Shown here: piece after piece, positions 14,622 through 24,058 of the stretch
Layout of the letters: each line of letters opens with the position of its first letter
Numbering within the stretch: the first letter of the stretch is position 1
IMG/VR virus record: IMGVR_UViG_3300042146_000027
Coordinates: 1 to 59,476 of that record
DNA from: a virus
DNA length: 59,476 nucleotides
Reading direction: 5' to 3' (one strand)
Position numbers and translations under genes: made by a program
Notes under the pieces: generated by a model
What the model saw: the letters and a program-made list of their open reading frames with translations, nothing else
The model's database searches: none
Told to the model about the DNA's origin: nothing

Positions 14622-16493
14622 TTACGCTGCCAGGTTAGGCATTGCTTTAAACACAGCAGTCGAACCTGCCAGTCCAGCTGTTGTGCAAATCCAACCCATT
14701 GGTCCAGAAGCTGCTGCATCGCGACGCCAGACTCTGTGTGCCTGTGGGTAGTAGAAGCCGTCTGTAGGGGCGGCAGTAGCGCGTTGTTCGGTTACTGATA
14801 TCAATACCCACTCAACGTTGCCAATGACTTGATAGAGTCGTTCAAGGACCATCGCACCAGACAGTGGTAGACAGATTGCAGGTTCACCGTTCAACGAGAT
14901 GTTGCCGGTGTTGACCACTGTGATAGGCCCAGTCAGTGCACGAATAGTTACACGCTCACCTGGAGCAATAGTAGCTTTCAGGATGTCTAACTTCAGACTA
15001 GGATCACCGGGAGCCGGGTTGATAACGACGAACTTGTGTGCGCCGATGTCGATGGCTGAACCTGTGAGTACCATAGTCTTGTAACCCGCAGCCACAAACT
15101 TCTGATAAGTATCACCAAAAGCAAGACCTTCTATTTTCAGACTGCGAAGGTTATTCAGGTTAGTAGTCGGCTCAAGGTAGTTATCAACTGTACCAATAAC
15201 ATCAGAAGTCGATTTGAACTCCAATGCCGAGCTAGTGGCCATCTTGATAAAATAACCTGTACCTGCCACACCGCCAATACTACCATCAGCCGCGTTAGCC
15301 AAGTGGTTTGATTCAAACGTCAAGTGGGCGTTTGTGGACAAATCAATCAACTCTGCAATGCCTTCAACCCAAGCGCCTTGCACCGAGATTTGACGGCAGT
15401 TCTTAGCAGCAATACCTTTACGGGACTTCTGGATAGAGAAACCGTTGGCGAAGTTGACGTTGTACGGAGCTTGCACAGCATTACCAGTACCAGGAGCGTC
15501 TGATGTGTTTTCACCATGACCAGTGGCAGCGTTATCGGCCATAGTCGATGGATCAGGGTCCATACCGATATTGATACAGAGCGCTGCAACAACACCGTCG
15601 CGACCTTCAGCAGAACCACCACGGAATTCAATCTGACCGTGCTGCCCTGTCATACGAAGAGCTTCACCACCTGTAGGTACTTGGATGAAGACTTTATCGA
15701 ACGTCACGAACTGAATTGGGCGCTTGTAGTTGTTGATTGTATAACCACCACGAGTCCACACACCGTAGTTGAAGTTAGAGAATCGAACATCACGGAACTC
15801 AGAATACCACAGACCACCATGTTGATAGGTCGCATCCCATTGAGCTTTGGCGTACATGCCCCACTGAGTTGCGTTGACAGTTGCTTGAGCAAAGCCTGCA
15901 ACCGCGCTACCCATGACGTGCATACCAATCATGTGAGACGACGATACAGCACCCGCTTCGACTTCAATTAGGCCATAAGGCACAGCGGACGTCGATGCCA
16001 GTGTAGTGATGTAAGTCACACTTGAACCGTCACCCATCCAACTCACGCCGTGTTGTTTAACCATCTTGGTATGAGGGTAACTACCAGCAGGGTAACGAAC
16101 CCACCCGCCACCTTGCGACTTCACGTATGCCGATGCAGCCGCAGTTGCAGGTGTCCAGTCCCATGTAGAAGGCGATGATGTCGGTTTTGAAGTGACGTAG
16201 TTGGCGAACTCCCAGATGTTGACTGTGATGCCCGACAACATCATATTAACCGTAGTAATCGTATTGGCCAGAGTGCTACGGGTAAACCCAACAAGGGTCG
16301 ACCCTACAGCAGGATCACTGACATCAGTCACAAACTCATCAACAGTAGTTGTGAGCGTATTGACATCAGTTGTAAGTGCATCAACATCGTCAATCGCATT
16401 CACAAGTTCAGAGAAGTTGCGATCCATTTCAACATAGGTTAAGGGCGTGCCTTTGCTCGACCGCTTAACTACGTTTGTTTTGTCTGCTAGCAT
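14622..16493 (-). CDS. tailspike / tail fibre, 623 aa
   Basis: The N-terminus MLADKTNVVKRSSKGTPLTY with VEMDRNFSELVNAIDD is the anchor module shared with the next spike. A Thr/Val heptad segment follows (DALTTDVNTLTTTVDEF), then a beta-helix-like body with repeated short strands (residues about 95-460) and a beta-rich C-terminus. Probably a receptor-binding spike or fibre. Both spikes share the leader TTCGAGGTTACTATG. Confidence 0.75.
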   Translation of the reverse strand: MLADKTNVVKRSSKGTPLTYVEMDRNFSELVNAIDDVDALTTDVNTLTTTVDEFVTDVSDPAVGSTLVGFTRSTLANTITTVNMMLSGITVNIWEFANYVTSKPTSSPSTWDWTPATAAASAYVKSQGGGWVRYPAGSYPHTKMVKQHGVSWMGDGSSVTYITTLASTSAVPYGLIEVEAGAVSSSHMIGMHVMGSAVAGFAQATVNATQWGMYAKAQWDATYQHGGLWYSEFRDVRFSNFNYGVWTRGGYTINNYKRPIQFVTFDKVFIQVPTGGEALRMTGQHGQIEFRGGSAEGRDGVVAALCINIGMDPDPSTMADNAATGHGENTSDAPGTGNAVQAPYNVNFANGFSIQKSRKGIAAKNCRQISVQGAWVEGIAELIDLSTNAHLTFESNHLANAADGSIGGVAGTGYFIKMATSSALEFKSTSDVIGTVDNYLEPTTNLNNLRSLKIEGLAFGDTYQKFVAAGYKTMVLTGSAIDIGAHKFVVINPAPGDPSLKLDILKATIAPGERVTIRALTGPITVVNTGNISLNGEPAICLPLSGAMVLERLYQVIGNVEWVLISVTEQRATAAPTDGFYYPQAHRVWRRDAAASGPMGWICTTAGLAGSTAVFKAMPNLAA

Positions 16494-16516
16494 AGTAACC
16501 TCGAATTCGTTTGTCT

Positions 16517-16523
16517 TATTTAA
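16517..16523 (-). promoter_or_regulatory. T4-type late promoter overlapping a stop codon
   Basis: Minus-strand TTAAATA (in AGTTAAATAAGAC). The TAA of the upstream gp7-like gene lies within it. It drives the 623-aa tailspike. Confidence 0.5.
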
Positions 16524-18172
16524 CTAGTGTAATGGCCGAACGCTGTAGCACCGTCAAGCTCGATGTAATCGTAACCGTCTTCAATGTAAGTCTCATCAAT
16601 GTATGACGGATCATCAGTCACAAGATCAGTGTTATAACCCGCATCGAAATAGCCTGCGTAAACATAGCCACCTGGTGTCAGGACAGTGACGTTTGTAAAG
16701 TGACGGTTGAGCGGCTTGACACCCTCGAACACATCAGCAATGACAATGTCTTTGAAGTCATTAGTTTTGTACGTCCCTTCTGTTTCCGCATACATGAAGT
16801 CATGAACGAAGCCGACTCGGTTGTATAGGAAAACAGACGACTGGAACGAAATCTCACCCATGAAATTCACCGTGACCGTAAAGTTGGCATCGCGAATGAT
16901 CAACTTGATGAACTCGATGATGTTCACTTCACCATACATCTTCAGACCAGCAGGGTGGAGAACATTCATCACCACATCGCGGTAACGATCAACACCAATA
17001 CCGGCCTTGATCACATACGAATAGTCCTGATAGTATTCAGAGTCCTGCAACACTTTGTTGGTCGACAGGAAGCTTTCATTGTCAAGGAAGTAACCTTCGA
17101 TGCGTTTGGTCAGTGCAGGGATGATGCGAATCGAACCACCTGAACCACCATCGGTAGATGTGTAGAGCTGCGGCGTAACAATACCGAACGGCGTATCGAT
17201 CAAATTCACATCAACAATCTGACCAAGTGCACCTACACGGTCAATCGACAAGAAACCTGCATACACAGGGAAACTGATCGTCACCGTAGAGCCCTGCAAG
17301 ATACTGGCGTGTGCGAGCATCTTGCCGTCGTATGTGTAGCCAGTAATCTCAACACCACCCACTTTGACGGTCAAATCACTTGCTGTCATGATCGTGGTGT
17401 AACGGGTATCAACGCTACCAGGCCCAGTTGCCTGAACAGTAATGTCGAATGTCGAATCACCTGCGTAGGTCAAGTTGTTGTCGACTGTGTAGTTCAGACC
17501 AGGTGAAATGACTTCGACGCCATCAGCAATCGGCAAAATCCATTCAGTGATATTGTCAACCACAACAGGGTAATTCAAATCGAATGTACCAACGATGTCG
17601 TTCAGGTACAACTCGGCAAAGTTGAACTTGTTGGCATAGCGGTTGATGATGCGGTTAACTGTTGCTGTGGCATACTCAAACACCCCTGGGAACGGTTCAC
17701 GCGTCTGCGTAATACGACGGTACAGGAAGTTGTTCACGTTGCCGCTGTTCGACACGTACATCAAGTTTTCGTTATCGATCCATGTTGCGTTAGACGCACG
17801 CATGATGTCGTTTTTCGGGTAGTACAGTTCGATGTCCTCGTTATAGAGGATCTTGAACAGGAACTGAAACGACTTCTCACTACCGAGCGACTGAAAGAAC
17901 TGTTTCGAATGCTTGATCAGAATTTCTTTGTCGGCCAACACCTTCTCAGGGATGGTCGACAAGTATTCGTTTTTCAGGTGCGTAGCATACCCGTCAAGCG
18001 ATTCTTTCAGGTCGAGTGCTGACAAGTGGTTGCGCAGTTGATAATAGGGACTGTCTGTACCCTCAAGCCATTCATAGTACCCACTCAGGAACTCAACGAA
18101 GAGCGGGTACTCTTCGTTGATGTGTGAGGACAGTTGGCCCGGAATCGAATGTTGGATCGCTTTAGCGGCCAT
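16520..18172 (-). CDS. baseplate wedge protein, gp7-like (tentative), 550 aa
   Basis: The N-terminus (ISSHINEEYPLFVEFL-type region: HINEEYPLFVEFLSGYYEWL) matches a conserved opening of T4-like baseplate structural proteins annotated as gp7-like. The middle has beta-rich Thr/Val segments. Position after gp6 agrees with gp7 of the T4 wedge (gp6-gp7 heterotrimer), although T4 gp7 is about twice as long. It starts 2 nt from the gp6 stop. Confidence is good for a virion protein and lower for gp7 identity. Confidence 0.6.
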   Translation of the reverse strand: MAAKAIQHSIPGQLSSHINEEYPLFVEFLSGYYEWLEGTDSPYYQLRNHLSALDLKESLDGYATHLKNEYLSTIPEKVLADKEILIKHSKQFFQSLGSEKSFQFLFKILYNEDIELYYPKNDIMRASNATWIDNENLMYVSNSGNVNNFLYRRITQTREPFPGVFEYATATVNRIINRYANKFNFAELYLNDIVGTFDLNYPVVVDNITEWILPIADGVEVISPGLNYTVDNNLTYAGDSTFDITVQATGPGSVDTRYTTIMTASDLTVKVGGVEITGYTYDGKMLAHASILQGSTVTISFPVYAGFLSIDRVGALGQIVDVNLIDTPFGIVTPQLYTSTDGGSGGSIRIIPALTKRIEGYFLDNESFLSTNKVLQDSEYYQDYSYVIKAGIGVDRYRDVVMNVLHPAGLKMYGEVNIIEFIKLIIRDANFTVTVNFMGEISFQSSVFLYNRVGFVHDFMYAETEGTYKTNDFKDIVIADVFEGVKPLNRHFTNVTVLTPGGYVYAGYFDAGYNTDLVTDDPSYIDETYIEDGYDYIELDGATAFGHYTS

Positions 18173-18173
18173 A

Positions 18174-19904
18174 TTAAACCTTTCTGGTTGTTAGCAAATC
18201 AACATTGATAGTGTCAATGTACACCACATAGTTCCGATCAGTGTAGAAGTTGCTTGCTACAGGAGTGACCGTCATGCGCAGCGTGCCAGGGTCAAGCAAC
18301 AGTGCATTGAACTCGACATAGCCCGTGGTGTAATTGATGCTACCGATTGTCTCATTGGTAGTTATACCGTCTTTGATAATCTGTTTGATGATCTTGCCTG
18401 CACCATCATCAAGCACCTTTTGACTTGTCGCATTGATGTCAAATACAACATCCGACACAACCAGAGAGCCAGGTTCAACTTCATTCAGGAACTCGGCAAT
18501 GTAGTGTTTCATCACATTGCGGTTGATTGGCGTGTCAAAAAAGGCCTTCTTGTGCGTTTCAATCGAGTAGATCGACGGCGCTGCTTTGGTGATTTGACGG
18601 GACAACTCGCTATCGTTGTACCAGAAGTCAAACAGCCGCAGGTTGTTCTGATTGTACGCATTAGCAGCAGTCTTCACCGCAGCAACAGTCTGAGCAAACG
18701 TATCGGTTGTCTGATTGGCGTTATACAGAATACCGATATCCAACTGAAGACCGATGTATGATGCGTCAACCACTTCAGGTGTGATCGAAGCAACGGAGAA
18801 CTCGGTAATACGTCTCTCGATGGTCTGTTTCACTGTATCAGCGATAACAAAGCCGTCTTGTGGGATTGCACACAGGAACACGCGACCATAGTACGGCGGA
18901 ACGTTCTTTTCACCACCCCAGGCGATTGCAGACTTGATGAAGGTGAATTCACGCAACATGATCGCCACATAGTCTTTATCGCGCACTGCACGGTTCTGAG
19001 TTTCCCAGATCTTTGGTGCAAGGAACTTGATGAAGTCAATGTCGCTCTTCTCAGCACCACCGTAAGCCTCAGTGACCACAGTGACCTTGATGTTCGAGTA
19101 ACCTTGAATCGGTGTACCTGCAATCAGGGTTTTCAGACCGTTTGCGTGTTCGGCTTCAACAGCCACGTATTCAATTCGAACGACCGAGTTGTTTATCGGT
19201 TCAGCACCTAGAACGTTGCGACCAAACTGAATGTCGTATTTACCCAGTGTGTTCTCGAACAGATAGAACACAGCGCTGTCTGTGCCGACGTCTACGATGT
19301 TTTCGACCTTCAGATACTCAGTGATCTCGCCTGTCACCGGATCAGTCACAAACACGCGCACAGTCGCTGTATCGATGTCAGCATTCATGATGCCGATAGT
19401 CTTTGTACTGGAGTTATACAGGTAACGCTGAGAGCGCAACTGACCTTGCTTCAGTTCAACGTTGCTCGCAATGAACTTGTTCTCAATTGTCTTGAGTAGG
19501 GTGATCTCGCTGGTATTGGTAAACGAATAGGTCACGTTACCAATTGTGTTGAGGAACACGGAACCTTTCTCGGCTACGAGGCTGAACTCAGTTGGTTGTG
19601 CTGACGGCAGGACTTCAAGGTCAACGACCACTGTGCTTGCAGTGCGCGACTTAGGTGTATAGGAGAGTTTCTGAGCATGACTGACAACGTTGGCCCGCAA
19701 CTGTGCCGAATCGAGAAACGATTCAGAGCTGACCATGTTTGCCATATAGGCGATGTAGTGAGTATTGCGCACCAGAAGGTCGATGATCGTATTGATCGTC
19801 GAACCTTCATAGTTGAAGTCGGCAAAATCAGGTTTCGCCTGCATGTACTCAATTAAGGAAGCTTTGAGTTCCTGTGGATCGTATGATGTAATAAGTGAAG
19901 ACAT
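18174..19904 (-). CDS. 6: baseplate wedge protein gp6
   Basis: T4 gp6-like wedge protein, 576 aa against 660 in T4. The N-terminal DFADFNYEGSTINTIIDLL and VSSESFLDSAQLR, and the middle SDIDFIKFLAPKIWETQNRA with VRDKDYVAIML, are typical of the gp6/gpJ-like baseplate family. gp6 dimers form the ring holding the wedges and trigger sheath contraction. I chose ATG 19904 (MSSLITSYDPQEL) because the longer reading needs a TTG start. A late promoter lies upstream at 19939. Confidence 0.9.
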   Translation of the reverse strand: MSSLITSYDPQELKASLIEYMQAKPDFADFNYEGSTINTIIDLLVRNTHYIAYMANMVSSESFLDSAQLRANVVSHAQKLSYTPKSRTASTVVVDLEVLPSAQPTEFSLVAEKGSVFLNTIGNVTYSFTNTSEITLLKTIENKFIASNVELKQGQLRSQRYLYNSSTKTIGIMNADIDTATVRVFVTDPVTGEITEYLKVENIVDVGTDSAVFYLFENTLGKYDIQFGRNVLGAEPINNSVVRIEYVAVEAEHANGLKTLIAGTPIQGYSNIKVTVVTEAYGGAEKSDIDFIKFLAPKIWETQNRAVRDKDYVAIMLREFTFIKSAIAWGGEKNVPPYYGRVFLCAIPQDGFVIADTVKQTIERRITEFSVASITPEVVDASYIGLQLDIGILYNANQTTDTFAQTVAAVKTAANAYNQNNLRLFDFWYNDSELSRQITKAAPSIYSIETHKKAFFDTPINRNVMKHYIAEFLNEVEPGSLVVSDVVFDINATSQKVLDDGAGKIIKQIIKDGITTNETIGSINYTTGYVEFNALLLDPGTLRMTVTPVASNFYTDRNYVVYIDTINVDLLTTRKV

Positions 19905-19938
19905 GAGAGCATGACCCAATCAATAGTTGTCGTACAGC

Positions 19939-19946
19939 TATTTATT
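19939..19946 (-). promoter_or_regulatory. T4-type late promoter
   Basis: Minus-strand AATAAATA (in CTAATAAATAGC) upstream of gp6. Confidence 0.6.
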
Positions 19947-19962
19947 AGGTCACTCCACCCGA

Positions 19963-20334
19963 TTACCGAATGCGACTCAAGTCCACGATCAAGGCTTGTG
20001 TAGTAGGGTTGTTGAGTTCGGTGTAATAGATCTTCACCGAAACTTCATTACCACCAGTATCCCGAACCTCAATATCAATCAACTCGACCTGTGGTTCAAA
20101 GTTACGGATCGCGTTCTCGATGTTGTCATGAATCTGTCGCGCTGTGGTCAGGCCGATATTCTCAAACATCGAAGCATCAAGGTTCGTACCCATCTCAACG
20201 TTAAAGCCGCGATCATAGAAGTTGGTGCGGACAATATTGATCAGCGATTGACGAATAGCAGAACTGCCTGTTTTGGTCGCAAGGTCTCCTGTCAAAGGAT
20301 GCTTCTTGAATGACAGGTCAATGTCACGTCTCAT
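19963..20334 (-). CDS. 25: baseplate wedge protein gp25 (GPW_gp25 family)
   Basis: 123 aa (T4 gp25 is 132). The family pattern is clear: DIDLSF near the start, then AIRQSLINIVRTNFYDRGFN, then RQIHDNIENAIRNFEPQVEL. gp25 links wedges to the hub and sheath. Its ATG overlaps the stop of the DUF5675 gene. Confidence 0.92.
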   Translation of the reverse strand: MRRDIDLSFKKHPLTGDLATKTGSSAIRQSLINIVRTNFYDRGFNVEMGTNLDASMFENIGLTTARQIHDNIENAIRNFEPQVELIDIEVRDTGGNEVSVKIYYTELNNPTTQALIVDLSRIR

Positions 20335-20774
20335 TGGTTAAACCCTCGTTGTGTGCGGACGCGAATCGTCAACTTCCAATCTTCAGATGTTTCCATCTCG
20401 CGCATGAATTTATCAAATGACACTGAGCTTTGCAGAATCGCCCAGTTACCGTCAATAACACCTAAACCTTCACCGATACCAATACAGCCCTGAAAGTTCG
20501 ATACAGTGTTACCGATATGGATCATGATGTAGGTTCGGCCTTCAACGTTTGTCACTTCCCAACCTGCGGTGTATTTACCACGAGACGTGCGATTGACGAT
20601 GCCACTTGAGCGTTTGTTGAGGGTGTAGCTACCTTCAGGGATGCAAGAGACTTCTGGTTCATTGCTCTCCCATGGTAGTTCAATCGTATCGAATACGATG
20701 CCACTAGGCATGTACATCTTGCCGATAGTCGCCGAGTCTGTGTAAGCGCGTTCGAGTGTTATAGTACTTGACAT
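20331..20774 (-). CDS. DUF5675 family protein, 147 aa
   Basis: Matches DUF5675: CIPEGSYTLNKR, then HIGNTVSNFQGCIGIGEG with a conserved His, Gly and Cys. Such proteins occur beside phage baseplate or lysis genes. The conserved Cys/His suggests an L,D-transpeptidase-like or peptidase-like fold, but activity is unproven. The AGGGAAA ribosome-binding site and position between gp5 and gp25 suggest a role in the hub or spike. Confidence 0.75.
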   Translation of the reverse strand: MSSTITLERAYTDSATIGKMYMPSGIVFDTIELPWESNEPEVSCIPEGSYTLNKRSSGIVNRTSRGKYTAGWEVTNVEGRTYIMIHIGNTVSNFQGCIGIGEGLGVIDGNWAILQSSVSFDKFMREMETSEDWKLTIRVRTQRGFNQ

Positions 20775-20802
20775 GCTGGTTTCCCTAATAATTATTGTGA
20801 GT

Positions 20803-22335
20803 TTAAGCTACTTGTACTAATCCGTTTGCGTACTTTGAGTGATTAAAGAACGTCATGATTTGGCCACGTTGGCTGCGGCCGCGTGTGAGTGAAAAGTGTA
20901 GCCAGGGCATTCTGGTCCCTGTCGATTTGTACTCAAGGAGAAACTGGTCATACGGTAGATTGTCTTTAGCCCACTTCGCAACTTCGAAGTAGAATCCCTT
21001 TGATGCATTCTTGAATTGAATATCGGCGGCCTCACCTTTCAAGTGTTGACTCTTGCCGCTACCAGTTCTGAAGCCAGAGGTGACGATCATGTTTGGATAC
21101 TTCGCCTTCAAGGGTTCTAGAACGTTCTCAGCGAGGTTCTTCAGGTTACAGATGATCTGCTCTGAAGTCAGGCCGTTCTGATCTTTGATCGCATATTGTG
21201 AGACTACAGCACCTAAAGACAACTGACGGAGCGTAAAGTTTGGTGACAACTTGACTGAATAATCCACTTTACCGTTAGTAATCGCCAAACCACACTCAGC
21301 AATCACCGGTTTGACTTCAGCAGGCGGTGGTTCATCTGCAATACTCTCAATGATCGGCTCTTCGGTCATAACGCGTTCACCTTCTTCGGGTGTAATGAAA
21401 CCGTTAGACACCGCCATATCAACAATCTCAGGCGTGTAAGGTGTTTCTTCATACTGAAACGAGAAGTTGTTTTTAGGCGTCGGTGTGAACTCAAGCGAGT
21501 AGCCAAGCGGCGACAGTGTTTCTTGCTGATTGGTCTCAGGGTGAATGTGAAAGCCACCACTGACATTACCGCTCATGTGATCATTTGCACTGCTGATGCC
21601 GTAGATATCAACCTCAGGTGTATCAAATGTCACTTTGGTTGCCTTGACATACATCTCACCACCGACACTGACGCGATAGTCACCCGATGCAACAAGGTTC
21701 AGACTACCACTGACGAAGATGTTATGACCACCCAAGTGAATATCAAATGAATCATTGACAGCCTTCGACACACGCTTGCCGTCAGGGTGAAACTCATCGA
21801 ATGAGCCTGAACGGTGAAAGATCATGACGCGCTCAGCACCTGGCGTATCATCATACTCAATGACATGGCCCGACTCAGACTGATACACCTGATTCTTTGG
21901 ATAGACGACTGCATAACGTGAGGTTGGTTCATCCCAAGTCTCACCACGAGCATCTGGAATACCCTTGACCGCGTTGTTGGTCAACTCATCAAGATACGTG
22001 CCACCTTCACCCGTTGCGATCTCACTGACATCATTCAGGCCGCCTGGCATTGAAGCAATAGCCGCAAGAATGACACCTTCTTGGTGATCTGGATCGATGT
22101 AGTAACCGAATACGAATGAATCGACTTTGTAACCAGTAGGACTATGACCAACGCTTTGAGAACCAGCACTGTTTGACACTGCGCTAGAGAACCAGCGCAA
22201 GTTGTCTGTAGGGAGCATGCCAGGGCTGGCCGAGTTGTAGCCAAACACCCTGACTTGGTAACGACCATTCTTCAACGGGTCGTCAACGTTCTCAATGACA
22301 CCAAACCAAGGTGTGAAGTTATTTGTGTCAATCAA
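20803..22335 (-). CDS. 5: baseplate central spike, gp5-like OB domain plus M15 peptidase
   Basis: 510 aa. The N-terminus (FTPWFGVIENVDDPLKNGRY, then QVRVFGY) is the gp5 OB-fold. A middle beta-rich region (about residues 160-250) looks like the start of a spike. From about residue 345 a peptidase M15/VanY domain follows, with zinc motif SQHLKGEAAD and a later WLHFSL. T4 gp5 carries a lysozyme instead, so here the wall-cutting activity appears to be a peptidase. The TTG start overlaps the gp27-like stop (TTGA) and follows GAGGTG. Confidence 0.85.
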   Translation of the reverse strand: MIDTNNFTPWFGVIENVDDPLKNGRYQVRVFGYNSASPGMLPTDNLRWFSSAVSNSAGSQSVGHSPTGYKVDSFVFGYYIDPDHQEGVILAAIASMPGGLNDVSEIATGEGGTYLDELTNNAVKGIPDARGETWDEPTSRYAVVYPKNQVYQSESGHVIEYDDTPGAERVMIFHRSGSFDEFHPDGKRVSKAVNDSFDIHLGGHNIFVSGSLNLVASGDYRVSVGGEMYVKATKVTFDTPEVDIYGISSANDHMSGNVSGGFHIHPETNQQETLSPLGYSLEFTPTPKNNFSFQYEETPYTPEIVDMAVSNGFITPEEGERVMTEEPIIESIADEPPPAEVKPVIAECGLAITNGKVDYSVKLSPNFTLRQLSLGAVVSQYAIKDQNGLTSEQIICNLKNLAENVLEPLKAKYPNMIVTSGFRTGSGKSQHLKGEAADIQFKNASKGFYFEVAKWAKDNLPYDQFLLEYKSTGTRMPWLHFSLTRGRSQRGQIMTFFNHSKYANGLVQVA

Positions 22336-23564
22336 GATGTCACCTCTTCAAACGAGTCTTTCAGCAACTTCACTCGTTGATTGTACGATTTAGGTTGTAG
22401 GATATGTTTAATCTCGGCAATCAGGAACTTACCTGAGATGTTGTCTGTTGCATTTGGTGTCATTGATTCTTTCGAGTTCGACGGGATCGAGGTCTTCATC
22501 GTAGTACCAACTTTCAACGATGAGTTACCAAAGATACCGATGTTCGCCGAGAATGAATTTGACTTGAGGAGCTTCAGCTTGTTATCGACAATGCTACCTT
22601 CATTATCCTGTTTAGTGTTGCGATAATGCAGGGTCACACGGTCACTGTTCTCGCTGTTGAAGTTCTGATCCAGTGATACGGCAGCTTTACCAAGCGACTT
22701 GCTGCTGTCGAACTTAGCCTTGGCATTGTAGTTGTGTACGGTCATGCTCTTATCCATGATCGACAAGAAACCATGTGCTGAACCATACTGACCATCATGC
22801 AGGTCATCGATGAACTTGTTTGACTCTTCGATCTCGAATTCCTGAAAGGTGTTGAAGCTCTCTTCGTGGGCGTTCTCGACATCGTTGTAGGTTGGCGCGC
22901 TACGATAGACATATTCTATGACAGGATCCTGAGCATAGAGTTCCTCAATCGGCACAAAGCGAAACTCCGAGTTGTCCTCATAGAACAAATAACCGTTCAT
23001 GCCAGTTGTCGAGATGGCCCGACGGCAGCACATGTCGATACCACGATCAGGTGTATGACCACTGAAGACGATGTGTTCAATGTTGCGCGTGCGTGTCACT
23101 GTGAGCCCCTTAGGCTTCGCTGGCGCTTGTCTGCTGATCTTCTTGAGGATACGCTCAACGATGTCGGAGCACGCCTCGTTATGGCCCGTAAAGAGCTTCT
23201 GCTGGATCGATGCGATGAACTCAGGTGATGCAAAGTGCAGAGTGAAACCAGATGCTTGATCACCTAAAGGCATCGGACCCTGCAGGTCATACACTTGACC
23301 AGTTACTGTGATCGGTGAGTTTTCAATCCCTGTAGTATACCACTGCAAGGTCACAGTCTCACCGCGACCAAGGCCGTACTTCTGCACGAGGTTGTTGGTG
23401 TCGACAAACGAGATGTTCCCTGACATTGTGTAGTCAAAGATCGTCTCATAGATGACCGCGTCAGTGAATGCAGTTGCAAGGTCGAGTTCAACAGGGTTCG
23501 ACGTGTTGGTCAAGATTGTCGCCTTGACCAGTTCGAATTGGCCGCTACGTGAGTACTGAGCCAT
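22332..23564 (-). CDS. 27: baseplate hub protein, gp27-like
   Basis: 410 aa, close to T4 gp27 (391). The N-terminal SFVDTNNLVQKYGLGRGETV and the central CSDIVERILKKI with GMNGYLFYED match gp27-type hub rings that join the tail tube to the spike. It lies directly 5' of gp5 and overlaps it. Identity rests on length, position and fold-like motifs. Confidence 0.75.
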   Translation of the reverse strand: MAQYSRSGQFELVKATILTNTSNPVELDLATAFTDAVIYETIFDYTMSGNISFVDTNNLVQKYGLGRGETVTLQWYTTGIENSPITVTGQVYDLQGPMPLGDQASGFTLHFASPEFIASIQQKLFTGHNEACSDIVERILKKISRQAPAKPKGLTVTRTRNIEHIVFSGHTPDRGIDMCCRRAISTTGMNGYLFYEDNSEFRFVPIEELYAQDPVIEYVYRSAPTYNDVENAHEESFNTFQEFEIEESNKFIDDLHDGQYGSAHGFLSIMDKSMTVHNYNAKAKFDSSKSLGKAAVSLDQNFNSENSDRVTLHYRNTKQDNEGSIVDNKLKLLKSNSFSANIGIFGNSSLKVGTTMKTSIPSNSKESMTPNATDNISGKFLIAEIKHILQPKSYNQRVKLLKDSFEEVTS

Positions 23565-23567
23565 TAG

Positions 23568-24056
23568 TTACACACCTTCTTGGATTATTTCTTTATGACG
23601 GTTAACGATTGTGTTGACCAACTCAGGCAGTACCAGCTTGATCTTGCGCTTAGCGTCATTCAACTCGGTTTCGTGTTCATAGTTAGTGATCGGGATTCGT
23701 TCCCACGGCTTTGCAGTGCTGAAGTCAATTTCTTTACCGTCGTAATCCACATAGTGGTGAATTGCATACGGATCTTCATAGGTCGCATTGACGTATGAAT
23801 CAAACTCCCACTGAGGCTTAGGCCACTCTTCGAAGATGTTGACGATGTCATTGAACTGAAGTATGACCCATGCAAGGTTAACGTCGTCGTAGAAGCGATC
23901 AGCCAGGTTCTCTGGAGTATCACCATCACCGATGTTATGCTCATAGTAATAAGCAGGATCATTCTTCATTGTTTGCGACACACCAACACGCCGAGTCAAG
24001 TTGACCTGCAACGAGTTGTCATAACGCACTAACGGAAAAGCTGTGAAGTAACTCAT
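23568..24056 (-). CDS. 53: baseplate wedge protein gp53
   Basis: 162 aa. The segment YYEHNIGDGDTPENLADRFY with DDVNLAWVILQFNDI is the LysM-like domain typical of T4 gp53, which completes the wedge and binds the neighbouring wedge. It sits 3 nt from each neighbour within the late operon. Confidence 0.9.
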   Translation of the reverse strand: MSYFTAFPLVRYDNSLQVNLTRRVGVSQTMKNDPAYYYEHNIGDGDTPENLADRFYDDVNLAWVILQFNDIVNIFEEWPKPQWEFDSYVNATYEDPYAIHHYVDYDGKEIDFSTAKPWERIPITNYEHETELNDAKRKIKLVLPELVNTIVNRHKEIIQEGV

Positions 24057-24058
24057 GA

